Positions 46,125 through 56,117 of a DNA stretch of 64,000 bases are shown piece after piece. The stretch is from Hormiphora californensis. Its lineage: Eukaryota; Ctenophora; Tentaculata; Cydippida; Pleurobrachiidae. How positions within the stretch are numbered: the stretch's first letter is position 1; each line of letters opens with the position of its first letter. The stretch is from NCBI GenBank assembly GCA_020137815.1, contig CM035358.1:3396292-3460291 (forward strand). Direction: 5' to 3'. The notes under the pieces are model-generated. The model did no database searches. It saw only the letters and a list, made by a program, of their open reading frames with translations, and had not been told where the DNA came from. Position numbers and translations under genes: made by a program.

Positions 46125-46309
46125 CTCTAGGGGGAGTGGCCTTCCTAACTAGATGGAAATATATGTTAGTAGCAGGAGTTTCATTATTATGATAGAGATG
46201 CTGGGTCACAACTGAATACCTTAATACCTTTATGTTACATACCTGGAACCGGGGGGGGGGGGGGGGTTCAGGATAAATGGTTCGGACGTATATGCCACTT
46301 AAGTAGTAG

Positions 46310-47094
46310 AGTCGATAACTACATCGACCTATCCCAATTGTTCCAGTTTTTGTCACATCTGTTTGGAGCCTCGACGAGACCTCTAAACAGGTGTTACTTT
46401 TTCACAAACTGTTTTCATCTTGGTGTAATCAGCAGTTGAAATGTTGCTGATCATAACAAAAACCTGACTAAATTTTTTCAACTTGGGGTAAAACCATGGG
46501 TGTCAAAAGTTAGCTCTAGGTCCCCTGAGTAACCATCCGGAGACTCTAAGAGATATTTCAAGCCGTTCTCCCGTAATCATTAATCCCGGTGGAGAAAAAA
46601 ATACAATGCGGACGTACGTGAGCGCTGGCAGGCTGTTTACATGTTATTGTATGTCTCTCACTCTCTCTGGAAAAACCGCACGTGCGGTTGAGCCGCGCGA
46701 GATAACTCTTTCTCAAGGGGGAGAAAAGAGAGAGACGCACATTAACGTTATACATTAAAGTTGAGGTTGTAGGCAATTGCACGTACGTCCATACTCAAAT
46801 ATGTGCTCTACCGGGATTAATGATTACAGGAGAACGGCTTGAAATATCTCTTGGAGTCTCCGGATGGTTACTCAGGGGACCTAGAGCTAACTTTTGACAC
46901 CCATGGTTTTACCCCAAGTTGAAAAAATTTAGTCAGGTTTTTGTTATGATCAACAACATTTCAACTGCTGATTACACCAAGATGAAAACAGTTTGTGAAA
47001 AAGTAACACCTGTTTAGAGGTCGTGTCGAGGCTCCAAACTGATGTGACAAAAACTGGAACAATTGGGAGAGGTCGATGTAGTTATCGACTCTAC
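46310..47094. mobile_element. Palindromic element with arms of about 285 bp
   Basis: 46310-46592 reappears reversed at 46809-47094 with a few mismatches; the spacer is about 215 bp. No coding capacity. A G run lies at 46251-46266 just outside. Confidence 0.85.
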
Positions 47095-47147
47095 TATAAG
47101 GGGGTGGGTGTCTTTTCAAAATTGCCACTTGTTTTTCGCTAAATGGT

Positions 47148-48057
47148 CATATTAGGTCTATCGGTATTGATCTGGACAGGTATGTTTGTGAGAGAACAGA
47201 GCGAGATAGAGCCAAGCGACCTCTTCCAGCGTCTTCCTTGGACATTTTTAGGTTGGACTAGGATGGTGGGAACCTTCGCCTACTGGCAGTATTGCCTCAC
47301 GAGCAATATGTTTCAATGCTACTCTAGCTGCCGCTTTATGCAAGAAAAAACTGTGGCACTACGGATGATTTAATATGCCATGGCATTTTTCTATTGGGGA
47401 CAGATGATCGGTTTGACCAATGTTCTTAGATCAATTTTTAAGCCCGAATCTTATGCAACCAAAATTGAAGCGTTTAGATTCCATCTTCATCCTCAAAAAT
47501 TGGATTTTTGCCAAAATTATGCTTGGCGCACTTCATGGCCGTTTTTGTACGTCTAAATGACTTGAATCCAACATTAAATGTTAGCTTATACAATTTTCTA
47601 GGTCCTATGTTAGTTTTATTACGATCGGTCAATAGATACCTGGCTCATGGCGGCTTTTTTCAACATTTGTAAAAAAATTTAAAATCTAGCCTTATCAAAT
47701 CTAGCGAAAATCGCTTCCCCATGCTAGAAATTTTATCCAAAAATTTCAGGAAGGTTTATGGAGTACTTATCTCAAGCCATTTAATAAGCAATATATAGGG
47801 TTAAAAACTTTCCAAATTATCCGGAAGTAGGTCATATTGGTCCAAAATTGAGTTAAAAGTTATCATAAAGCGGCAGCTAGAGTAGCATTGAAACATATTG
47901 CTCGTGAGGCAATACTGGCAGCAGACAAAGGTTCCCACCATCCTAGTCCAACCTAAAAATGTCCAAGGAAGACGCTGGAACAGGTCGCTTGGCTCTATCT
48001 CGCTCCGTTCTCTCACAAACATACCTGTCCAGATCAATACCGATAGACCTAATATTT
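47148..48057. mobile_element. Inverted-repeat element with arms of about 190 bp
   Basis: ATTAGGTCTATCGGTATTGA near 47150 through about 47340 is repeated reversed at 47868-48057. The interior is AT-rich and non-coding. Confidence 0.85.
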
Positions 48058-48204
48058 TGGCCAAATTTGGTCAATTTTCGGCCAAATTTGGTCAATTTTG
48101 GGTAAAAATTGAGATTCTTCGAGGTGGACCTGAACAATTTTCAATTTTCAAAATTCAAATTTCGATTTTCTCGCACGCGAAATAGTAAGGTGATAAAACA
48201 GGAA

Positions 48205-49150
48205 CACCACAAAAAAAATTGTTACAAAGGATTTCCACCTCAAATGTACTCCTAAGGGTCCCCTCTATCGATTCCAACCAATGCTCATATTTGCTCAGGG
48301 GTGCTAAGGCCTCATTTCCGGGTGGGCGTGGTACCTGTATTTTCAGCCTGAGGCCAAAACCATAAGTACCCTTAAAATAGGAGTAGAGATAAAATCGAGG
48401 GCACTAGAGTGATCAGCGTCCTCGCATTAGTGGGGGTAGGTGCCGGAATTAAGTCTCTATCTCATCTGGTTAATTAGATAATTGAATAATTAGGTTTGCG
48501 CATAACCGTTTTTTGGCTATATGGCTATAGCCACTTAGGAATGGTTTAGAGACTTTTCATTGATGCCATTTTGTAGACAAAACGAAGTTGTGGGGGGTCG
48601 ACGTCGGACTTTTAAGCTCTATCTTCAACCGTTTAGCCGTTATTTGGCTTTTAAGATTCTCCAAATGAGCAAAATACGGTAAAAACCCCGATTTTGAACA
48701 CCGTTAAAGCCAAATAACGGCTAAACGGTTGAAGATAGAGCTTAAAAGTCCGACGTCGACCCCCCACAACTTCGTTTTGTCTACAAAATGGCATCAATGA
48801 AAAGTCTCTAAACCATTCCTAAGTGGCTATAGCCATATAGCCAAAAAACGGTTATGCGCAAACCTAATTATCCAATTATCTAATTAACCAGATGAGATAG
48901 AGACTTAATTCCGGCACCTACCCCCACTAATGCGAGGACGCTGATCACTCTAGTGCCCCCGATTTTATCTCTACTCCTATTTTAAGGGTACTTATGGTTT
49001 TGGCCTCAGGCTGAAAATACAGGTACCACGCCCACCCGGAAATGAGGCCTTAGCACCCCTGAGCAAATATGAGCATTGGTTGGAATCGATAGAGGGGACC
49101 CTTAGGAGTACATTTGAGGTGGAAATTCTTTGTAACAAATTTTTTGTGGT
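48205..49150. mobile_element. Near-perfect palindrome of about 945 bp
   Basis: Both arms of about 470 bp meet at about 48685 with almost no spacer; mismatches are rare (for example CTAGAGTGATC is conserved on both sides). It could fold into one long hairpin. No coding capacity. Confidence 0.9.
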
Positions 49151-50849
49151 TGAGGCTAAAATTTTAGTTAAATCACCTTACTAAAAATTTTTTCTGTAAA
49201 TTTTTTCCCCACCCGGATGATCGTTTTAGCACGTGTGCTAAAAAGATCATAAAGGGTTTAGAAATCTCGGATTTGAAATAGTAACTCGAGCGTGGTCAAA
49301 ATCGCGTGTGTCACGGTAGCAGCCTGACAACCGCGATGCTGACAATTTTGAAAAGTTCGTCCGCAAAGTTATTTCACTACGGATTGTGGTGGCGTGCGCT
49401 CAAAATTTGCTGCGCGCGGCGCTCTCAATGCAGCGTTGTTGGTCTCACACCTCGTGCGTTACAGCATGGCGCCGCTACTAGCGCTCGAATGGATTTAACT
49501 TCTTAATCAATCTGATCGAAACTAAAACTAAAAGCTCAGCTCGTTAGTATGGTGACTGACGGAACGTGAGAAGTTCCCATGCATAGCTTAGTGTCACATA
49601 ACATTGTAATTAGGCGTTGGCGTCGCGACGATCAGATCACATTGCACGGTATCATCTAGTGTGGGCGGCGCTCAGAGATCTCATCGCAGATCGCTTATCA
49701 GTGAATGTGATCGGTTTGAGTATTCGTTGGCAGGGAAACACAGCATTATGAAACATAATGCAATAATAATTCTTGTTTGGTTTTGTTCCCAGAAAACAGC
49801 CTAACACGGTGTCCATGAAGGAGGTTTTACCTCGCCTAGAGTGACCCGAGAAGTTACGGACCCTACCCCACGTATTTGTCTGAGCTTCATTTTCATGTAC
49901 GAAAATGTGTAGTTTTCCGAAATCTTACCTGGATTAGGGTTTGTTGAAGTAGGGATATTTCCGAAATCCACTGTACCAGTTTTTCGGCTGTAATTTTTGA
50001 ACGCCTGCATGAAATCAAAATTCGTAAAAACCAGGTTGTTCGCCTTGAGAAGACGCAACTTTTGGTGTATACTAACTCTTATTTTGATCCACAACTGTGG
50101 TCACAGGAGCCAAAAACGTGTTTGCAGAGTAGACATCTTTAAGGGGCCACAGTAAAGAGAGTTTTCGACCAAATCACACAAACCCATGACCAATCTGTAG
50201 CAAATTGATTATATTTTATTGGTAAAAATTCTCAAGACCGCATAGTCGGATTTTAAATAACTGTCGTTTTTTGTCTCATATAAGACGGTCCTCTCCGGCC
50301 TCCGCACCGAGCCTTCGGCCCAGTGCGGCTACGTGAGGCGTACCCCTTGTCTACTTGTTTCTGAGTCGCGACGCGCAAACCAAGTGCTATCGCGCGCCAA
50401 CTCTTCTCTCTCGTTAGCCTAAATGCGTCTCTCACTTTTCCCACGCACCGTGGGAAAGTCGCGTGAAGCTTTTTTTACAAGAACAAGTGTTGAAAATGTG
50501 TAAACCGCGCCGCGTGTTGATCTTTGCGCGTTCTAAAGCTGTGTTTGGGGTCTGACTGTGCATCGAGGTTGCGCGATGTACAGTCAGTGTCTGACAACGT
50601 TTTTTAGAGTTTTCAAATTTCTTTAAATGATCCTTTTGGATTTTGACCACTTAAGCAATTTTTAGGCATATACGTCCGACCACTTAATCCTTTTAAAAGG
50701 GCAAGTCTCTATCTCTTTTAGTTTTAGAGATATAATGGCATCGTGAAAAAAGCAATAAGTGTCCCGGGTCTATCTATGTACTAGTATCTACCTATGTATG
50801 TTTTGACGATTGCGAAAGCATGAAACTTTGAGTAAACGATTATTAAATC
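49151..50849. other. Sequence without recognisable genes
   Basis: Mixed AT-rich and GCGCGC-containing sequence. Short frames on both strands have no family resemblance. I see no RNA gene. Confidence 0.45.
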
Positions 50850-51432
50850 TTAATAATATTCAACCCTTTTTTTTAGATTAAATGAAATAAACTTCGGTCG
50901 CGACATGTTATCATAGTAATAGTCGTCAAGGTCTTCAAGATCATGTTGAAAGCTGTAAATAAGAAGCGGGGGCGCCTCTCGTTGGAAGTTATTGAGGTCT
51001 TTCAGAAATTTTCCGGTTACTCGATCACATCCGACAATTTTCAGGGTTTCAAGGTTCTCCAGAGCATTTATTACTGCAGCAACCTCTTCGTCCGTGATAT
51101 TGGTGAATTCTAAGGACAATGTCACGAGGGAGAAACACTTTGTTAACCAATGATACCCACTAGCCCGATCTGCCGGTACATATCTATCTGCTTTAAGGGT
51201 TCGCAGTTTTTGTAGATTTTGTACCTTTCCGAGTTCCGAGCATACCATACGCATGCCTGGTAAAGTGAGAGAAATCAGGTTCGGGCACGTTTCAATAACT
51301 GTAGAGATACATTGATCAGCGGCATTGAGCGACTCACGAGGAAAGTCAGAGTCTATATGGAGGTACTCCAAATTTGGCATCGATTCCAGTTTCAAACTTT
51401 TCAACACTACTTTAAACAAATTAATTTGAGCT
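50850..51432 (-). pseudogene. F-box/LRR gene, 3' fragment (LRRs and C-terminus)
   Basis: Leucine-rich repeats continue from the fragment at about 55825-56117: NLFKVVLKSLKLESMPNLEY, then CPNLISLTLPGMR, LRTLKAD, LVTLSLEFTNI and LETLKIVGCDRV, ending at TAA (50850-50852). The right edge is where the LINE begins. The frame is open throughout, so the break is by insertion only. F-box/LRR proteins are substrate receptors of SCF ubiquitin ligases. Confidence 0.7.
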
Positions 51433-52725
51433 ATGTCCGATGATGCAGGAATAGTGGAGACAGTGTTGGCGAACTTGAGGACAGCGGCTGGTGCCAAGGG
51501 TGCGAAAGCTGTCGAAGTTTACGAGTTTGAGGATAGCCACGAGGAAAACGTTAGCCGGATGAAAGTTAAAACTAACGATGAACTGAAACCGGTATGTAAG
51601 GTTCTGGGAGTACCGCTAGTGGGACGGGACGGGAAATCTCGAGACAAGCGAGAGCTGGCGGACAAGATAGTTCTCCAGATAGAAACGTTGTTTCCCATTG
51701 ACTGTCAAGACTGCGGTGAAAAATACAGGATCGAACTTGGGAAAAAACCCATATTGAGGTGCTTTCTGTGTGGGCAAGGGGCACACGCATGTAAGTTCTC
51801 AGTAGAGGGAAGCAGGCTTGGGTCTGTATGGTTATGCTTTTGCTGCTGGAAGAAAAATGAGGAAAATACTGACAGGGAGGAGCAGAACCAAGACCCGAAT
51901 GAGACGGAGGATGAGAAGACAGTCGGCACCGAGAAGGATGGTGACGAGAAGGTCGACGCTGACGACAACAAGGCGGCAGAGAAAAAAGAAGATACGAGGA
52001 AGAAAGGTACAGAGGATGGGGACAAAACATTGGAAATTAACTCCGGAAATGTATGCAGTTACTTTCTGAACAAAAATTGCAGACACGGCAGAAAAGGAGA
52101 TCAGTTGGTGAACGGAAAATCATGCCCAAAACTTCACCCGGTACTTTGCAAGAGATTCTGCAACTATGGAGGTTCCAAACGTTATGGCTGCATCAAGGGA
52201 GTGCAGTGCAAGTTTCATCATCCACCCCTGTGTAAGGGTTCCGATGCAAGAAGAGCGTGCTACGACAACCAGTGTAGAATGACACACCTATTGCACACTA
52301 GTAGGACGAGAGAGGAACCCCAGAACCCCTGGAAACCAGAAGGGTCAAAGCGGACAACGGCATGGAAACCCTCTGCTCAGGTAGGAGACACAGCAGACAC
52401 GGCGTTTAGAGCTAAGCGGCAGAGGAAAATGCCGGAGACAGAAAAAGTTGGAGGACCAGTAACTAAGGAGTTTCTCCTGGAGACACTGGAAAAGATAAAT
52501 GCCGAACCTCGTAAAGAGAAACCAGAAGTGAAGAGGGAAGAGCCCCTAACAAAGGATTTTTTACTGAAAGCACTGGAGGTCATGAAGGCAGAAATACAGC
52601 AATCGGTGGTCCTACAGTTACTGGAGTTCAAGACTCAGGTGGTGGATCCGCTAGGGGGAGGAAATATGAAAACAACTTGGGGAACAGCAGGAATACACCC
52701 CATACTTCAAAGTTTCACCTCCTAA
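51433..52725 (+). CDS. LINE ORF1: zinc-finger nucleic-acid binding protein
   Basis: 430 aa. It begins MSDDAGIVETVLANL. A Cys-rich pair near residues 95-125 (CQDCGEKY and CFLCGQGAHAC) is followed by an acidic lysine/glutamate-rich linker and a CCCH-like cluster (CSYFLNKNCRHG, CKRFCNYG, CKFHHPPLC). It probably binds LINE RNA as part of the retrotransposition particle; this role is inferred. It overlaps ORF2 by 49 bp in another frame. Confidence 0.8.
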   Translation: MSDDAGIVETVLANLRTAAGAKGAKAVEVYEFEDSHEENVSRMKVKTNDELKPVCKVLGVPLVGRDGKSRDKRELADKIVLQIETLFPIDCQDCGEKYRIELGKKPILRCFLCGQGAHACKFSVEGSRLGSVWLCFCCWKKNEENTDREEQNQDPNETEDEKTVGTEKDGDEKVDADDNKAAEKKEDTRKKGTEDGDKTLEINSGNVCSYFLNKNCRHGRKGDQLVNGKSCPKLHPVLCKRFCNYGGSKRYGCIKGVQCKFHHPPLCKGSDARRACYDNQCRMTHLLHTSRTREEPQNPWKPEGSKRTTAWKPSAQVGDTADTAFRAKRQRKMPETEKVGGPVTKEFLLETLEKINAEPRKEKPEVKREEPLTKDFLLKALEVMKAEIQQSVVLQLLEFKTQVVDPLGGGNMKTTWGTAGIHPILQSFTS

Positions 52726-55661
52726 ATGCCAGGAGTTTTTGTCCATCCGCGGAGACTACCTGGAAACTTGAGGTGGTACGAGACATGGTGGACGACGAGA
52801 CCACTCCTGTGGCTTTCCTGGGCATAACGGAAACCTGGTGGAGAGGGTATATGGCGGAGGCCCAGCTGAAGATTTCCGGATATAACCTGGTGAGATGCGA
52901 TAGGCAGGGCAGGATAGGAGGAGGATGTGCCCTGTATGTCCACTCTAGCCTCGCTATATCAGATCAAGTGGAGTATTCGGACACAAGTAACAACCTGGCA
53001 GCCGTCTACATGGGCAACACCCACTCAATAGTGGCAGTTATATATCGAGCTGGTACAGATGCAACAGCTTTTCAGAGACTGGTGAAAAAACTGCAGACGT
53101 TTATTGATACTCATAGCCGGGAAAAAACAGTTCCGGACCTGTGGTTGATGGGTGATTTTAATCTCCCACTCCTGAAATGGAGAGGAGGGTTGTATGAAAC
53201 TATTGACCATCCCTTGTACAATATTATGGGTAACTTGGTAGACGATAATTCTCTCAGCCAAATGGTCAGTTTTCCTACCAGAGGAGAGAACGTCTTAGAT
53301 CTGGTGCTAACCAACCGTCCCGACTATGTCCTTTCAACTAGGGGTGAGGACCTCGGGATTTCTGATCATGAGATGGTTACATGTACCCTGACCTACAATT
53401 GCACGGCGAAGCCCCCCAGGGACGATCGTGTTATGTCAGACTTTGCGGAACTTAATCTCTTAAAAGCTGACTTTGATAGGCTAAACTCTGCCTTTGACGA
53501 GGTGGACTGGGATCAGCTTCAACTACTGTGTACAGAAATGGAAGACCCCGATGGTAGCTTCTTAGAGGTAGTGAGACTTACGGTCCTCCAGGTCTGTAAG
53601 ATCTTCACTGAGCTGAAACGTTGGAAAAGTAAACGGAAGGACAAAACACTCCGGCACCTTCGTAGCAGGAGAAGAAAGTTGAACAAGAGAATGGTAGACG
53701 CAAAAGGCACGACGAAGCTCAAAATTGAGGAGTTGGCCGGGAAAATAACGCTCGCCGTCAAAGCTCATGTAAAAGAAAAGGAGCAGGGGGATGAAGTACG
53801 AGCTGCTTCCGCAATCAAAGTGAACCCTAAATTCTTCTACAGTCATGCTAAATCTCTATCCAAGGTCAAATCAGCGGTGGCTCCACTCCAGAGGCAGGAT
53901 GGTTCGCTTACTACGAACTCGAAGGAGAAAGCAGAACTCCTACAGAGTCAGTATGTTAGGGTGTTTAGCAACCCACTGGACGTGGACCCTGAAAAGGCAG
54001 TGGAGAACATTGAGGAAAATGAAGCGGAAATAAGCGACATCAGCTTCACGAAGGCGGACATTGAACAGGAACTAAAGGAACTGAAACCGAATTCAGCGGC
54101 CCCTCCTGGTGACATACCGTCCATAGTCTTGAAGAACTGCCGTCGAACCTTGTCCTATCCCATCTGGATTATATGGCAGTCCTCGTTTGAATCTGGTAAA
54201 ATACCACCCGTTATGAAGGAGCAGTTCATCTGCCCCATTTTCAAGAAAGGTGATCGTTCAGCACCAGGGAACTATAGACCAGTATCACTGACGTCTCATC
54301 TTTCGAAAACCTTTGAGAGAATTATCAGGAATCATCTGACTGAGTTCCTTGAGAGGGTAGAACTACATTGTAACGGTCAACATGGGTTCAGAAAAGGGAG
54401 AAGTACAATGACTCATCTGCTTGCGCACATTGACAGGGTTCTCAAACATCTAACGGATAACTACGAAGTTGATGTGCTATATCTGGACTTCCAGAAAGCG
54501 TTTGACCGTGTTGATACTGGGGTCCTACTGAGAAAACTACAAAAATATGGTGTACGAGGAAAGCTACTTGCCTGGATCAAGGAATTCCTAACAAATAGGA
54601 AGCAGGCAGTGCTAGTGGATGGGGAGCAGTCGCGGTGGGAGTGGGTCCTAAGTAGTGTGATCCAGGGAAGCGTGCTGGGCCCTATTTTGTTCATCTTTTA
54701 CGTAATCGACTTGAAGGAGTCTTTGTCAAGTGCTGACGCTTTGTCGTTTGCAGACGATACGAAGCTCATACAGGTAATACGGACATTGCTAGACCAGGCA
54801 GAACTCCAGAAGGACTTGGGAAATGTGAGTCAGTGGTCTCTGACTAATAATATGAGACTTCATGAGGAAAAATTTCAACTGGTAAACTACTCGCTAGGCA
54901 GATCTAAACTCCTGAGAGAGCTGCCTTTCGCTGCAGAAACCTTATCCTATGTTACTTCGGGAGGAACTGTGGTGGAGCCAGAGCAGCATGTGAAAGACTT
55001 GGGCGTTTGGCTATCGGCGGATGGTACGTGGACTCATCACATTGGTGATATTGTGAGGAGAGCTAACATGATTGCAGGATGGATATTCTGTGCATTCAGG
55101 AGTAGATCCCGTGAGGTACTTCTAACCCTATATAAGGCGTTGGTTCGACCCATTTTGGAATACTGCTGTTTGGTGTGGTGTCCAACGAGAATCGCTGACA
55201 TCCAGGCAGTAGAGAACGTCCAACGGGCATTTACCCGGAAGATCCAAGGGATGAAGGAGCTGGACTATTGGCAGCGTCTAGAGGCGCTGGATCTCATGTC
55301 CCTCCAGAGAAGACGTCAACGATATGAGATGATACACGTTTGGAAAATCTATCACGGGCTAGTACCCAACTGTGTGCAAATGGAGTTCCAGATTGGCCGG
55401 TTAGGAGTCCAGGCAAAGACACAGAAATACCCTTACTGGGCAGATTCCAAATGGGCAGGTCAGTTGTACAACTCGTTCAGCTTCAGGGCACCTCAACTAT
55501 GGAACAGACTCCCTCGAGAGGTTACTCTTTCAGGCACCCTTCCTGGGTTAAAGGCTAACTTGGGTGCATTCATGAAGCAATTCCATGACAGACCACCGGT
55601 GCGTGGCTACACGACGGTCCCAAATGATTTCAGAGATGCAGGAAGAAAGAACGTTGTGTGA
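52677..55661 (+). CDS. LINE ORF2: apurinic-type endonuclease plus reverse transcriptase
   Basis: 994 aa. The endonuclease is at about 15-230 (LLNARSF, LGITETWW, LMGDFNLP, ISDHEMV). The reverse transcriptase is at about 480-760 with PIFKKGDRS, YRPVSLTS, QHGFRKGRST, LYLDFQKAFDRV, QGSVLGPILF and the catalytic FADDTKL. The C-terminal region of about 200 aa is common in this group. All motifs are intact. It copies its RNA at a nicked target by target-primed reverse transcription. Confidence 0.93.
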   Translation: MGNSRNTPHTSKFHLLNARSFCPSAETTWKLEVVRDMVDDETTPVAFLGITETWWRGYMAEAQLKISGYNLVRCDRQGRIGGGCALYVHSSLAISDQVEYSDTSNNLAAVYMGNTHSIVAVIYRAGTDATAFQRLVKKLQTFIDTHSREKTVPDLWLMGDFNLPLLKWRGGLYETIDHPLYNIMGNLVDDNSLSQMVSFPTRGENVLDLVLTNRPDYVLSTRGEDLGISDHEMVTCTLTYNCTAKPPRDDRVMSDFAELNLLKADFDRLNSAFDEVDWDQLQLLCTEMEDPDGSFLEVVRLTVLQVCKIFTELKRWKSKRKDKTLRHLRSRRRKLNKRMVDAKGTTKLKIEELAGKITLAVKAHVKEKEQGDEVRAASAIKVNPKFFYSHAKSLSKVKSAVAPLQRQDGSLTTNSKEKAELLQSQYVRVFSNPLDVDPEKAVENIEENEAEISDISFTKADIEQELKELKPNSAAPPGDIPSIVLKNCRRTLSYPIWIIWQSSFESGKIPPVMKEQFICPIFKKGDRSAPGNYRPVSLTSHLSKTFERIIRNHLTEFLERVELHCNGQHGFRKGRSTMTHLLAHIDRVLKHLTDNYEVDVLYLDFQKAFDRVDTGVLLRKLQKYGVRGKLLAWIKEFLTNRKQAVLVDGEQSRWEWVLSSVIQGSVLGPILFIFYVIDLKESLSSADALSFADDTKLIQVIRTLLDQAELQKDLGNVSQWSLTNNMRLHEEKFQLVNYSLGRSKLLRELPFAAETLSYVTSGGTVVEPEQHVKDLGVWLSADGTWTHHIGDIVRRANMIAGWIFCAFRSRSREVLLTLYKALVRPILEYCCLVWCPTRIADIQAVENVQRAFTRKIQGMKELDYWQRLEALDLMSLQRRRQRYEMIHVWKIYHGLVPNCVQMEFQIGRLGVQAKTQKYPYWADSKWAGQLYNSFSFRAPQLWNRLPREVTLSGTLPGLKANLGAFMKQFHDRPPVRGYTTVPNDFRDAGRKNVV

Positions 55662-55825
55662 GGCTGTAAATGTTGTTTTGCTGCTCATGCTGTTTATGTT
55701 TTTATGTTAAGTAAGGGACTGTAAATAAACAATTTGACAAGGAGGACCCACGCGATGGGAATTTCATCACGTTTTATGTATTGTGTAAAAATATAATTGA
55801 ACTTGAACTTGAACTTGAACTTCTT

Positions 55826-56117
55826 AAAAAGGAGATGATTTGAGAAATCAATCTTTAGTCTTTTCATCATAGGCATCAACGGTATGGCTGTCTGTAGAGG
55901 GACGCGTCTGATGTAATAAAAAGACACTTCCAAGTGTTCCAAAGTATTGCAGAACGATTGAAGGGTGAACACCAAACTATGTAGTGAAAACTGTATATTC
56001 GTATTCACACCCCTCCTCAAAGGTCCCTTCATAGTTTTAAAAGATCTTAACGGATTATTTTCTAGGTAAACAGGAATGCATTGCCCATTGATCTTACAAT
56101 CTGCACTCTGTATATCA
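55826..56117 (-). pseudogene. F-box/LRR gene, internal fragment 2 (LRRs)
   Basis: An open frame, including LENNPLRSFKTMKGPLRRG and LQSFCNTLEHLEVSFYYI, lies between the foldback element on the right and the LINE tail on the left. It continues in frame from the fragment at 58818 when one copy of the 6-bp duplication ATATCA is counted. Confidence 0.7.

Larger units (their letters stand above)
51425..55825 (+). mobile_element. Full-length LINE (CR1/L2/Jockey-like), apparently intact
   Basis: About 4.4 kb with two overlapping open frames and a 3' tail of TTGAAC repeats (about 55797-55820). It is inserted opposite to the F-box/LRR gene. Both frames are open and their motifs complete, so it may be recently active. 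The 5' edge is approximate. Confidence 0.88.

Noticed and set aside
49306-50650. Short frames with basic composition at 49306-49506 and 50253-50650
   Set aside because: No recognisable motif, no splice partner and no conservation signal that I can see.
51572-52086. Minus- and plus-strand shadow frames over LINE ORF1
   Set aside because: Low-complexity antisense of the Lys/Glu-rich linker; no motif.
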